From: Earliella scabrosa
Lineage: Eukaryota > Basidiomycota > Agaricomycetes > Polyporales > Polyporaceae
NCBI GenBank assembly: GCA_022605405.1
Contig: JABYQQ010000015.1
Coordinates: forward strand, 1 to 64,000
DNA: 64,000 nt
Direction of reading: 5' to 3'
Positions 10,016 to 22,542 of this stretch are shown in pieces (positions within the stretch are counted from its first letter, which is position 1; every line of letters begins with the position of its first letter). The position numbers and the translations under genes are program-made. The notes under the pieces are model-generated. The model saw only the letters and a list, made by a program, of their open reading frames with translations, made no database searches and was not told the origin of the DNA.

Positions 10016-12004
10016 AGTGGTGCGGGAATAGAGGGGACGCCGACCATCCGTCCGGGGGAACGCATGGCTTATAACCATCCAGTGGCTGATCTGATTGTGG
10101 TCAGACTCCACCAATGAGAGAGGGATGTGCCAACGTACCGTTGGTCGCTGGGAGCCGCTCAACAGCGCTCCAGCATCCGACCCTTGGAATAAACACAGCT
10201 GTGTCCATATGTGGGTTATCGTATATAGAACACAAAAAACTCACCGACCTTCGACGAGCGCGTCAGCATGGCGATACTGACGGCGCGTCGAATCTGTCGT
10301 GTCTACGGAGCAGGGCGCCGTCCATGCCAACTTGAACCGAAGTGGAGTCCCATAAGACAGTCCTGAAATGTGTCTCCTGCAAGGAGGTACAAGTCGTCCC
10401 GCAGGGGTAATTTGCGGCAGGAGGCTTGACCGCTATCGAATCAGACGGAGCCTCCGAGCACCGGTAAGGGAGGACATGTCGCCCTAACCCTGGGATGGCC
10501 TGAGTTCATTCTCAGGCTTGTGGGTCCCGTGTGAACCTGCGCTCGTCAATTCGACAGAGGTCTGATACCACCTGTAGTTCTGGAAGGGAATCTAACATGC
10601 CGCGTGTGCAGGAGAAGCGAGGACGGACGCCCAAAGTTGCCAAATCATCACTTCTCCCGACCCCGCGAACCTGTGTCATAAGCGCTATAGCTAGCATGAC
10701 TGATATCAATCAACTGGCACTTGCAGAGCAGATGGTCAACTTCACAAGACTCAGAACGCAACAGCCTGGTACTTACAGGGTTTGCAATGAATCCACATCC
10801 ACACGTTGGCACCGGAGCTCGACGTCTCTACGGGAAGTCAATAGCGGGACTCGGAGCATTGGAAAGATCGATCGATTGCCAGTGTGGCACGCGTGTGAGG
10901 AATCCTACGACTAAGTACTGTCATTCCCCCGCTGGCCGCTACGCATCGAGACTCCATCAAGACCTGGAGCTCGAAAGGAATCCTCTCTCGCACACGGTTG
11001 GTGGAAGTACTAGTGGGGGTCCCTGGAGCACAGACATGCCGCCTGCCACACGCCGCCCAGATGTGCTGTGAGAATTCAGCGCCGAGGCTGGAACATGAGT
11101 AGCCTCCGAAGGCGACTTCTGCCGGAATGCAGGACGTAATCCTGACCACATGGGCGATGATACCGCTGGATAGCGGTCGTCTCGGACAGAAGTAGAAGGC
11201 CCGGAGTACATATGTCGCTTCAGCGGCAGTGGGCATGGGACAGCCGACCGGAGAAATGGCCCGGGGCCGAGCCGCCTGTTAATTCTGTTGCTACAAATCG
11301 GATCCTGTGACACCGATCGGTAACCAGTTTACTTACCTATCGGGAAGCATCGCTGGTTAGAACCTATACTGCACACCCAGGTGTGCACCGGGTGCCCTGG
11401 GCATTTGGTCCGAAGTTATCCGTCGAGGCGGCGCTAGGCACTTAGCCCTCGGCGCACCTGGCCTGGGCCCTGTCCCCGATGTCTGGGGCATGACGGTTCA
11501 GACCGTTCAGTATACACCCGCCAGAGGTGCGGACATTCTATGACCGCCCAAAATCCCAGATATCGGACTGCCCGACGCCCACCTGAGCGTGTACTGAATG
11601 AACCGACGCGCCAGTTCCAGTTCGGCTTGCTTCGGTTCGGAACCATCCCGAGCATAGTCCCGAAATCCCTCCACTCATCGAATTGAACGGTTTTTCCAAG
11701 TCGCCGATCAAGATTGGTGGATGAACGGGGGTCACGGAATCGCGAGCGAGGAGACACTTGATCATACTGATGGACAACGCGAACTACAGAACTCAAGCTT
11801 AAGTCTCTCTGACTGAACCGATGCTCCGAGAAATAGCGAGGAGCCAGCATTTGACCAAGCAATGGACACCGCACGATATCTATCCTAGCATGCTAGGGCG
11901 CTCGACTAGACAATGAGAAGACTCTTGAGTGGTAGGTGTGATAAGTTCAGTGGCCAAACGAGCACTCTTTGATGATGTCCGATGCCTGCAACGACCACCA
12001 CACG
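10016..12004. other. Two-kilobase region without a recognised gene
   Basis: Only short ORFs are present, none with family resemblance or supporting splice signals. GC content is ordinary. Short inverted fragments such as CACACCCAGGTGTG near 11370 are seen, but no terminal repeats. The region could be decayed element sequence, long regulatory sequence or an unrecognised intron-rich gene. Confidence 0.4.
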
Positions 12005-14849
12005 TCAGCATTCCGCACTAATCACATTAAGCGTGTACTGTACCCTTTCCGCCATAGCATACACAGTTGCTTGCAGGTGTGTCCCAAGATGTAAAGGCAC
12101 GAGGGACGCGTCGACCACGTATACGTTGGAAGTTCCATAAACCCGAAGCGTATTCGGATCTACCACTCCTGCCGTCAAAGTTGAAAGCGTTATGTGACAT
12201 GTTTCCTACCACGAGTCGACACGCACCTCCAAGAATTCGAGGTACCATGGCAGCAGTGCCGGCAGGATGGAACACCGTTCCGAGGGATCGTTTTATGTAC
12301 CTGTTACACCCCATCATTTCAGACACTGTCCTCGTACATCAATATCTGCCATTCGGTCTACTCACTTGTGCAAGTCGGCGTCAGACGTGACGTGGGCCGA
12401 GGGCTCGTGCGGGCTGGATACGAAGGAGTTGAGAGGATCGGTCTCAGTAATCTTGCGCGCAAACTTCAGGCCTTCGAGTAGAGATACAAGATCTAAGGTG
12501 GCGTTGAGTCACAGATATGAAGGAAGTCCGCCGCCGCATCACCTACCGACTTGATTGCCCATGTACTGCGGGTTTATGAGGGGAGGCGCCAAAGGATCAC
12601 TACAGTTGATATGCTGCGTGGGGAATAGCGTGTCAAAACTGAAATGCTAGAAGAAATACAAGCTTACGACGGTTCCTCTGCCGAACGGATGCTAGTCGAA
12701 TAGGGTTCAGCGCGAGTAAAACAGGGAACGAATCGGATTTGGACCCTCACCAGGACTGCAGTGTTGATGGTGACGTACGTCTTGTTTGGCGTAGGAGGCA
12801 ACGCTGTCAGTCCTCCGGTTGGAGCCATGATGAACTCTACATGAGCGATGTCGTCGGCGAGAAGCCATTCCGACTGAATGTCGTACTGGGCCTTCCTAAG
12901 CGAGCCCAAGGTGGAAGACGACGTCAACCGAGAAGCCTCCCGACGAATCTTCTCCGCCACTTGTCGCGAAGCGTATGATGTCAAGGGAGCGAAGGTAAGA
13001 GCAGAGTTCATGGCCGCAAAGATGCCGGTGTGATTGGTCGCGCTACGCTCATGTCAGTCGCCTCCACACGATATTGCTGCATTACCACGCACTATTCTGT
13101 TTGTTGCTCGGCGAGAAAAGTGGCGTTGTTTCGAATCTCGTCTGCGATCGCGATTGAGAAACATTTACAATCACAACTGGGGTCATACCAAATGTAGATG
13201 ATCCATCGACTAGCTCGAAGTCCTGTCCGACGAGTGAATGGTCCTGTACATCGGAAACGGAGTAAGTTTCAGCATGATAGGTGCAATTAATGCGGAAACG
13301 CACTTGCAGATTCTCGCCGACTCCCGGAAGGTTGATGAAGGGCTGTATTCCTGCCGCAGCTATGATGGTTTCGTTACCAATACCTGAAGATAATATGTAA
13401 ATGGAATCCGACTCAAGGAAGGACGTTACTCCGCACCGGATAGCTCGAGGAGTTGCGGCGTCTGTAGAGCACCTGCTAGTGGAGTGATTAGATCGTTGCC
13501 CGCCCATCGAATGACCGGTACCCGACCTGCGCACAAGATCACACCCTTGAGGGCTGAGATCGTGCCAGTGTAACCGGAGACGTTGACGGCGACAACGTTG
13601 ACACCGGAAGCCTTTTCATGCGGGTGTGGCGATGAGATATTTAAGAACCTGATCTCGGTTGCCTGCCGATTCGCGAAATGAGTGAAACAGATCAGTTCGG
13701 TGTCGCGTACAGCACCAACCTGTGTCGAGGTGAATACGTGCAGATTCGGACGATGCTTGCTAATATTGTAGTACGTATTCGCTGCGTAGGAACGACGGCC
13801 AACATCTTGAGCTCTGTCGATGGATAACTCAGAATTATACAACCCAGTGCCGTTTCCGGTGTACTATCCGAAGAGCTTTTAGCGACAATGATGAGACCAA
13901 GCTTCCATCGGGGCAACCTACGGGGTCGCTGTTGGTCGGGATGCCAAGATTGTTGAGAGTCTTCGCGTAGGGTTCAGTAATATTGCTGTATATTACGTTG
14001 TAAGAAGGCTACGTAGACGTCAGTGCGTGTGGATGAGAGTTCGCGCTGTATCATGATGACGTACCTGAAGAGGCCCGGAAGCGCCGTGAAAGGCCTGAAA
14101 AGCAGAGTGGGCGACTTGAACGGCGCCGGGAAATATGCCTTCTGGTTCGGGAGGGGGAGATACTGTTTCTATCTTCTTGAGGTACGGGAGGAGGTTCTTC
14201 CAGTTCCATCCAGTGGCGCCGAGCTGCCGTGCAAGACTGTCAGAGGCTGTTTGGGATGCTGTCGACATGCTGACCTTTTCCCAGGCATCGTATTCAGCGG
14301 CAGAGGCACGATCCCAAGCCATAAAGTTCAGCCCGCTGGACCCTCCTAGCATCTTCCCTCTCGGTTGAGATAGAATCGCATTGTCGAGCGCTGGCTGAGG
14401 AACGGTGACGAAGTTCCAATCAAACACCGGGTTCCCAATGGCCCGTCCAAAGAAACCTTTTCGGAAGTTCATTACATATCCGTATTCGAGGCAAGTGCGT
14501 AGGACCCACCGGGAACATCCACAAGCGGTTCGTTGACATGGAAGTTACCGGCTTCAATGACCGCAACCGTCGCACGAGGGTCTTCTGATAGCCTCGCCGC
14601 TACTACTAGACCTGCAGTGCCGCCACCTACCCGCGGAAAGTCTTCTCGTCAACGGGAAGGGATCGGTGTTGCGGGACTGCCCACCTATGATCACATAGTC
14701 GTATGCGGGAGCTTTGCGGACTATATCAACTTGAAGGGCAAAAGAGAAAAGCCACGAAAGGACGTACCAGTTTTGTTGACGCCGGCACCGAAATGCCCAT
14801 AAACGCAACCAACGAGACCAACTATGGAGGGTACGAGTGTCAGATACAT
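12005..14849 (-). CDS. Secreted GMC oxidoreductase (AA3-like flavoenzyme)
   Basis: FAD-dependent glucose-methanol-choline oxidoreductase. Eighteen exons from 14768-14849 down to 12005-12168 join to 636 aa. The N-terminus is a signal peptide (MYLTLVPSIVGLVGCVYG), then the dinucleotide-binding motif YDYVIIGGGTAGLVVAARL, the GMC signature around QPRGKMLGGSSGLNFMAWDR, and the second signature GALQTPQLLELSGIGN. The C-terminal block contains FHPAGTAAM and VDASLVPLHLGTHLQATVYA, supplying the paired catalytic His residues. Family members oxidise aryl alcohols, sugars or related donors and feed H2O2 or quinone cycling in wood decay; the substrate here cannot be told. NNAT, NHT and NIT sequons fit a secreted glycoprotein. 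It is divergent from a second GMC gene 526 bp away. No frame break was found. Confidence 0.9.
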
Positions 14850-15375
14850 GATGGGGAAGAGATGCGGCGGTTTGAGCGGTGGTAGATGGAGGATGGCTCA
14901 GAGTCAGTTGAGGGATGGCGTCACTCACTGCTAGAAGACTACTAATAGCGACCCCGAGCTCTGTGTGCCTAGCCTCCCATGGGCTGTTGTCAGAGTGGTT
15001 CATGCGTGGGTGCCCGCCATGTTGCGCGCGGCTCGTGGATGGTTGCACCAACCAATCATACACCAGCGTCTGAGGCAAGCCGTGGTCTGCCGAAAACGCC
15101 GTGACGCCGCTCCGAGGGTTACTTGACGTCTTGCCCACAGAAGCTCTGTTCGGCAGCTGTCTCTGGCAGACCGCTCGCCATCATGAGCGCGCCGAACGTT
15201 AACATCTGGGGCATCTTCTCGCCTGACAGCTCGTTCGTCCTCGGAACTCTGATGCCCCCAGCGTCATCCCCCGGGCCCTAGCGTTACTTATATCTCTCGA
15301 CGAACAGTGCCACCTTCAGCTTCACTCAGACGCGGACCAGTACTCCACAACCAGTCCTCTACGTGTTCCCTCAAC
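14850..15375. promoter_or_regulatory. Shared intergenic promoter region of two divergent GMC genes
   Basis: This 526-bp stretch separates the ATGs of the two GMC genes, so both promoters must lie here or overlap. A TTATAT-like element at about 15290 precedes the plus-strand gene. ORFs crossing the region on the minus strand lack coding support. Co-regulation of the pair is plausible but is an inference from arrangement. Confidence 0.55.
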
Positions 15376-18146
15376 ATGACCCCCGAAGAGTTCAGCTCCA
15401 GACCGTTCGACTACGTCGTTATTGGCGGGGGCACCGCCGGGCTAGTCGTCGCCGCTCGGTGGGTCACGATGCAAGAGCCTGCTCATACACGCTGAAGCTC
15501 ATCAATCGTCCTTAGACTCACCGAGAACCCCGACGTCACTGTTGGCGTCCTCGAGGCCGGTGAATGGCACCCCGACGCCGATGGTGTCAACATCCCTGGT
15601 ATGTCCTCGTTTCGCTTACGCCACATGTCGACTTCAACCGTAGTGTAGGTATGGCTGGGTCTACCTTCGGTAACCCGCAGTACGATTGGGCTTTCATGTC
15701 CGTCCCTCAGAAGAATGCTAACAACCGCCCGATATACCAACCCCGGTGAGTATGCTGCTCCGTGACATCTCTGCGATACTTACAACGCTACAGTGGCAAA
15801 GGCCTGGGGGGCTCCTCGATGGTGCGTACATGCGCGGCTCCAACAGTAGTCCATCTCTCTCATGACTGTGGGCGAACAGATCAATCTACTTGGTCTTAGC
15901 CGGTGAGAACTTGTCATATCTGAGTTTGTGATTTGTCCCTTACGTTAACTACAGCGCCTCCGTCGGTGAATATAACGGTTAGTGCGCACATGGACCAAGA
16001 TTACGTGAATCTGACGCGTCTAGAAAAGCGATCGAGGCCCTAGGGAATCCGGGTTGGAATTGGGAGCAGATGCTCAAGTATGTGAAGAAGGTGGGTGGCA
16101 ACTGTAGTGCTGCTGTCTGTCGGATATTGACGCGCGAACTCTGCGACAGTCGGAAACGGCACTGCCCGTCCCTCCGAGCGTTGGACAGGACTACAAACTC
16201 GTAGAACCAGCCCCTCAATGGCATGGCGACTCGGGTCCTCTCTTGAAGGGATACTCGACGTACTTCTCCGCGCTTCATATCCCCTTCACGGAGGCTCTCG
16301 AGGCCCTCGGAGTCCCGAGAAACCCTGAACCGGTGAGTCCCTTCGCACCCGAGAAGTTATCGAACGTTCCCTGAGGTGTATGTTACAGAACAATGGTCAT
16401 ACTATGGGAACGTCCACAGTGTTCTGCACCGTCGATTCTAAGACCGCAACACGCACCTACGCTGCCAACGTTGGTGATATATGTCTACATTCGTTGACTC
16501 GATCGCTAACACTCGAGTAGTCTTACTACGCACCGAACGCCGACCGACAGAATCTCGTAATCTTGACAGGTGCCACCGCATCCAGAATCCTCTTCCGTCG
16601 CGGAACCAGTCCGCTGGTTGCTACAGGGGTCGAGTTCCTCGTGGGTGATGAGAAGTACACGGTGGATGCACGCAAGGAGGTCATCCTGAGTGCGGGTGAG
16701 TCGGCGCATGATAATTCGAGCTACCTTGATAGCATACTGACCAACATCCTCCAGGTGTTTTCCAGACGCCTCAGATACTCGAGTTGTCTGGTATGTTGGT
16801 TCTTCGTCATGCCGAGCACTAGCTGAACGAGGCCTTAGGTATTGGAAACAAGGAGATCATTGGCAAACACGGGATAGATACTCTGATCGACCTCCCTGGC
16901 GTTGGAGAGAACCTACGTGAGCGAAATTCACAATTGATGCTGCCAAATGTGCTGATCTCTCGTTCACACAGAGGTGTGATACCAACTAGTTTTGTGCTGC
17001 TCACCGCGCTGACACATCTTAGGACCATCCATACGTGCATACGATTCACGAGATAGATTCGAAGTACGAAACTGTGGACGTCATCCGCGAGCCCGAACTG
17101 GCCGCAAGGCAAGCGGAGCTATAGTAAGTGTAGTATCCTTCGGTGCTCGCATGCATTCACCTGCCATCCCAGCAAATCCAAGCAAGGTTTCCTCACCTCT
17201 GCTTTGGCCCCCTTGTATTCCTTCCTCCCTACGCAGTCGTTTGCTTCGGACGAGCAGATGAACCGTTGGAGAGAGATGGCTACACAGGCCATTGCCAATG
17301 CGCCTGCAGGTCTGAAGAAGCAATTGGAGTTTCAGCTGAAGTGGCTCCTTGACCCGTTGTCGCCTGAGGGAGAGTGAGTGCCCTATACATGTTCTCGTAT
17401 ACACTACGCTGTGCTCAAGCGTCGCTTAGACTGATCCCGTTCCCGGGCTTCTTCCTGGGCTCTGGCCTGCAGCCCACACCCAAGGCCCGCTACTCGTCGA
17501 TGGTGTGCGCAGTTTGTCATCCGTTGTCCCGCGGAAACGTGCACATCTCATCAGCGGACCCAAAGGCTGCGCCTGCCATTGACCCGAGTGCGTCGTCCCA
17601 TGCGCTTTCACATGAGAAGTCATTACTAACGGATAGTCCGGTCAGACTATTTCTCAAACCCGGTCGACCTCGAGATCCTGGCTGCAATAGTGAAGTTTAC
17701 GCTCAAGTTGTACGAGACAAGCCCTATCCGTGAATCGGTTGTGCGACAGATCGCACCCACATCCGAGGAATGTCAGTCGGACGAAGCGCTCATCGAGTAT
17801 ATCAGGAACGGTTGTGGATGCGTCTTTCACCCTCTCGGCACTGCTTCCATGTTGCCACGCGAGGACGGGGGCGTTGTGGATCCCTCATTGAAGGTGTATG
17901 GGACTGCCAATGTGCGAGTGGTGAGTACACGGTCGTCTGAGTGCTTCACCGTCCTCCTCACTACTATCAACTCCGCGACTGCCCAGGTTGACGCTTCAGT
18001 GCTCCCCATGGTGAGTGCGACTTCACTTGGTGTAGAAACCCACTCAACGAGAGCTCTCATGTCAGGAGCTCGCGGCGCACATCCAAGCCACGGTGTATGC
18101 CGTCGCCGAAAAGGCCGCCGACATCATCAAGGAGAGTCAGAAGTAA
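15376..18146 (+). CDS. GMC oxidoreductase without signal peptide, 19 exons with a 2-nt micro-exon
   Basis: FAD-dependent GMC family enzyme of 597 aa. Exons: 15376-15458, 15516-15598, 15649-15745, 15794-15821, 15880-15902, 15955-15977, 16029-16090, 16150-16332, 16389-16469, 16521-16695, 16755-16790, 16839-16916, 16972-16973, 17023-17123, 17173-17373, 17430-17587, 17646-17920, 17987-18010, 18066-18146. It starts MTPEEFSSRPFDYVVIGGGT, placing the FAD motif near residue 12 with no signal peptide, so it is probably intracellular. Motifs include QPRGKGLGGSSMINLLGLSR, GVFQTPQILELSGIGN, CVFHPLGTASMLPREDGG and LAAHIQATVYA (catalytic His pair). Without the AG micro-exon the frame is lost at GENLQDH. 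The substrate is unknown. Divergent from the secreted paralogue. Confidence 0.9.
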
Positions 18147-18877
18147 GCTTGAGCCTGTTTGTATCGTCCGAGGATTCGCATGTTACCCGTCACCTGTACC
18201 GCAGTCACCGCAGAGAGGAAGCCCGTGTACACTCGAGGTCCTGGTGTCCGTGTATGTAGTCAATCGGTTGTTGTCCAGTTGTCATGTCCTTGTAGTGAAC
18301 CAATTCCAAATGATTCGCCCGAATAACGTAAAGCTGCCCGATACAGATTCTACGGCGAAGCTTTCGGGAAGCACCTTAACAGCGGATCGTAATAGCTACC
18401 ACCTGATGCATGTCAGGAGTGGACTACATATAACACCTCCGAGTCGAGTCATCATCGCCAATAGTGATTTTGCTCAACCGAGTTGCTGTATCTCCCTCCT
18501 AGCCACATGATGACCGTAGATCCGTCGATACTGAGGCTGGCCATATCCGAACCGTCTGCACTGCGGTAGCAAGCAAAGGGGGAAGAGATCTGGGTCACTG
18601 TGTCTACCCGCCCCCTTTGTTATGATCATACCCGAACTTGAACATGGAGGACATGCGCCCTCGTGTTCACGTTATCCTCCGACAACACGATTTCTCCACG
18701 CGTTCCTCATAATCGCAGCTGAGCTGGGCTCGCAAGTCCTCATATCAGTGTTGAGAATTCTTGGTACCACTGGCAATCTACAATTCATGACTCATATCTG
18801 CAGGATCAGAGTCACGACTGCAATGCATACTATGCTTCGAGGAATAATCACTCGCTGTCTACCCAATACCCACACCT
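18147..18877. other. Intergenic, convergent gene ends
   Basis: About 730 bp between the 3' ends of the GMC gene and the methyltransferase gene. No ORF or RNA gene is supported. It presumably holds the two 3' untranslated regions and terminators, but no specific signal could be assigned. Confidence 0.5.
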
Positions 18878-19997
18878 CTATAGTCTCGTTACAGACCAAA
18901 CGAGCACATAGAACTTGATATCCGAGTATCCAAGATGGGAGAGGTCCTTCCTGTCATCTTCCTTCAAGTCCACATCAACCTTGACGGTCCCTTTCTCGAA
19001 CACCTGCCCATCCCATAGCTCGACCCAACTATCAGGCGAGTGACAGAACATGGTGGCGCCATGGGAATTGTGCAAGTTGACCTCGGTCCTCAACCCCTTG
19101 TGCGGACGCCCGCCGTGAGAACCGATGATCATCGAGCCTGGCCGGGGTGAGAGGAGACCCGCAAGGGCTTGTGCAAGGTGGAACTGCTTCTCTTCGCTAA
19201 AGAGGTGGAAGAAGGCCGAGGCATGTATCACCGAAATGTGGCCGCGCAGAGGGTTAAGGGACGTCAACGAGGACAAGCGAGGTATCGGCTGGTCGGGAGC
19301 TGAGCTGCAAGGCGGCATGATCTCGAGGTGAACGGGATTGAAGACATCGCCTCTAATAAACGGCACCGGAAATGTCTCCGTAGTTGACCTGAACAGCTTG
19401 TGACCGAGCTCCCAGAACTCTAGCGCAGCGACGGGATTAGTCCTGGTAATGGAGGTAGTGGTTGAAGTGACCTACCAGGACGGAGATCGAATGCTAACGC
19501 GCCCTCCTTTGGGTAACCGTCCATGATTGCCTTTCGGAGGTCGTTTCCGACTACGCAAGTCGCCCATGAGTCTACGTACGAAATTGGAACTTGACACCCA
19601 CAGCAGCATCCGACATCCAGAAGGATTGCCCCTTCTCGTTCCTTGCCCAAGGTCAGCAATCGTTGGTATGCAGGCAAGCGCGCCAGGGTGAGCCTTCAAC
19701 AATTTGGTATGAGTTGATGTTATCAAGCCCATGACCGATAACGAACTGAGTGAAGGTGAACCGACGAATGCAAGGGTATGGATAGATCTTCACATGCGGG
19801 TGAGCATAGTAGTACGATTGTGAAGAGTGAGACATACATACAGCGTATGCTTCCGCCTGCACTTCCAGTATGTGCCCCTTGAGTTCCTCTTCATCCTGAA
19901 TGCCCGTTGTTCTCTTCATGAAGGCCGCCGCCTGCTCGTCTATGACATACAGCCCATCGTCAAGCCGGTCGATGGGATGGCTCGTGGGGTCACACAT
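18878..19997 (-). CDS. SAM-dependent methyltransferase
   Basis: Five exons (19842-19997, 19763-19788, 19602-19693, 19476-19550, 18878-19419) give 296 aa. The class I motif I is AILLDVGCCFGNDLRKA, broken in the genome by an intron inside Cys-Phe. Later blocks include DLRPEFWELGHKLFRS, VPFIRGDVFNPVHL, SLTSLNPLRGHISVIHASAFFHLFSEE, PGSMIIGSHGGRP and MFCHSPDSWVELWDGQVFEKG. This order matches a family of small fungal methyltransferases, some of which work in meroterpenoid or other secondary metabolite pathways. No polyketide, terpene or NRPS gene is nearby, so a pathway cannot be named. The second intron has a weak GTTCAC donor but is the only one that keeps the frame. Confidence 0.8.
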
Positions 19998-20626
19998 GGG
20001 GAGAAACGAGGGTGGCGACGATGAGGACTACAGAGGTGATGGTCAGCTCGGGGGCCAGGCAAACGGAGTAACGATCGATAACCCTCGGCGGCTGTAATAT
20101 CCTGGCGTTTGAGTGAAAGATTGTTCTCGCGTTCCTTCGCACGCGTCGACAGATGGACGTCCTCGCTCTGATCCGAGTCCTCTAGAATCGGAATCGTCAG
20201 TGACCCGGTGGTTGTCCGGTCAGTGAGAAGCGGTCGATGGTAGCCGCAGGCACCCGACCCCAACGACACATGATATATCCACTCAAGCTCCATCCTCGCC
20301 ACAACGGAGTAGCTATACGACATCGGAATGCGTGGGTGGTTCATTGGCAGCATTGTGTGGACACCGTCATGGCGCTCGTGTGCACATGGTGGTTGTTGCT
20401 TCGCAGAGATCGGGTCGGTAATTTGCTCTAACCAGCGGAAGCTACACGCTATGCGGGTGCATTGAAGGCGCCGCTCGATTGATCTCGACAGATGTCACTG
20501 TATCAACATAAAGGAAACAACATGTGAGAGGCAGAACATTCTCTATGTCTCTACAAGAAGACGACACTCCCACCTCATATTGCTTACAAACACATTCACT
20601 ACGGAAGCAAGCACTACAAAGCTCGG

Positions 20627-22355
20627 TCAATCGCTGTCATAATCAATGTCGATATCCTCGTCCTCGTCTACGCCGAAGTCCGGGGTCGGGCTCCTTTCTC
20701 GCTCTTGCTCTTGCTGCCTTCGACGGCTAGGAAGGACCGGCACAGAAGCGCCGCCCGCACCGAATGTTCGTGGTTGCGATAGAGCGGCGGGTTGAGCCGG
20801 ACGGCTACCTAACTTCTGGCCGCCAGAACCCCACGAAGCTGACTCGGACGATGAAGGCTGCTCCTTGCCTTTGCCCTTCGCCGACGAGGATTGGCCACCC
20901 CCTGAGAGTGTGGCTCCAGAGCCCGAGAAGGAAGTCGACTAGTGGGAGAAGTTGTCAGGGACACGAACGACATCTCGCGTGAAGAGAACTCACCTGAGGA
21001 AGGGAGTCTTCAGACTTCCGGGGCGGCACGTAGGGCTGGACATTGAAGCCAAAGAATAGCTTGCCGAAGGGCAGCTGCAGCGGTGCTGGAACATTCACGT
21101 CGTTTTCGAGGCTGCTGTTCGTCACTATGCGGTGCTTGCTGGGCGCAGAGTCAGTATGCGATCAATGTCTTGAACAGGAAGAAGGCGGCTACTCACTCCG
21201 TACGAATGATCTTGCTCCCTTCTGGCAAGTCCTCGGCCTTCCTATGACTAATCCCTTTCCCCTTGGTCTTGCGGCCGGTAAGCGTTTCACCCTTGCCCTT
21301 GAAGCTCTCCCAGTGATCGCCGCCCTTGCTGATGGCGCCTACCCTTGGAGCTGCGCCAGAGAAGGCACCGGCCATCGAGGAGGAAGGGCGAGAGGACCCA
21401 GGTGTGGAGGAGCTCAAGTCGATATTCAATTTGGACGCCATGGTGGCTTGCGGAGCTGGTTTGGGCCGTTCGGGTTCAACGTATCCAACTGGTGCAGCGA
21501 AGTCGACCTCGAGATCAGTGTCGAGAACGCTGATGCCTTCACCCCCAGGCTGCGTCTCCATCACGAGAAGACCGAAGACGATCGTGTTGTACGAAATCTC
21601 GATGATGTCCCCTTGCGTGAGAGCGGAGAAATTGCGTAATGCTTGTTCTAGTCTGAATAGAAGGTTGGTTAAATGCAAGGAGAGTTGGGGTCGTGAACAC
21701 AAAGCACATACACGGCCTTGGGATCGGAGATCTCGAGGAAGTCAACCGTTTGAGCTTGGAGTTTGACCATCTTGCCTTTCTGCAATTCGCAACCGGTGAC
21801 TCGGATAGGGTCTCCCTCATTCAACCGCAGGGTCTTCATCATCCAGTGAGGCAAGTGGACGCAACCTTCCTCGGCGATGAACTCGAGTACTCCACCGTGT
21901 GTGGAAGCTGCGGGGTTGGCAGGATTACGAAGCTTGAACATCCACGGAGATTCGAGATCCATGTTCGTGAGGTTGGCAAGAGCGGATGGGGGCATAATAA
22001 CTGGATGGAGGATACGCTGGATTAGTACGTGCGCAGATCAATCTTGTAGAGGCACGCACTCTTTCCCCCATAACTAACGTTGTCTCTTTGCCTTCCGGGT
22101 AGCAATGCAACACTGTAGGCCTTGAAGTATTCGTCGTAGGTCCTTGGATTGGGCCTTGCGACGCGAAGTGGGGCATGTCCACCCAGACCCCTGCGATACA
22201 CATGAATGCATGGGACTGACAATCCATACGGAGACATACTGAGCGAACTGAGCGAAGAAGCCGGCAGGGCCTCCGCCTCCGTATTGATCTGGATCAAACT
22301 AGAGCAATGTAAGCCCAGGTTGAGTAGCCACGACTGGAACACGCACGAAAGCCAT
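20627..22355 (-). CDS. UFD1: Ubiquitin fusion degradation protein 1 (Ufd1)
   Basis: Ufd1 is the cofactor that, with Npl4, recruits ubiquitylated substrates to the Cdc48/p97 ATPase for ER-associated and nuclear degradation. The first exon encodes only MAF before an intron. The conserved core includes RTYDEYFKAYSVALLPGR, VSYGGKIIMPPSALANL, SPWMFKLRN, GVLEFIAEEGCVHLPHWMM and ALTQGDIIEISYN, covering the double-psi barrel substrate-binding domain. The C-terminal third is low complexity (SSSTPGSSRPSSS, GKGKEQPSSSES), as usual for the Npl4/Cdc48-binding tail. It ends in an acidic stretch VDEDEDIDIDYDSD. Five or more small introns were resolved by frame. It shares a 187-bp divergent promoter with CCT4. 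Confidence 0.9.
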
Positions 22356-22542
22356 GATATCCGCGGCGAGATGGTGGGTCGAGAACAAGAGGTGCAGAGA
22401 GCACTGCGGCTCTCGGAACGTGGTGGCTCTCCTCAACGCGTAATTGGGCGCCTGAGCCACGTGGGCGATCTTGGGCGCTCGGACGCGTCTTGCATTTGCG
22501 CACTTTCGAGCTTCGGCTGCGTTCCATCCGCCCTCATCCTAC
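22356..22542. promoter_or_regulatory. Divergent promoter of UFD1 and CCT4
   Basis: Only 187 bp separate the two start codons, so the region must contain both transcription starts. A pyrimidine-rich run (tcctacatgtcttccaccg) abuts the CCT4 start. Both products act in protein quality control, so shared regulation would make sense; that is inference. Confidence 0.5.

Noticed and set aside
10016..12004. CRISPR, plasmid or phage features
   Set aside because: No direct-repeat array or bacterial gene style anywhere in the window; all genes are intron-rich fungal genes.
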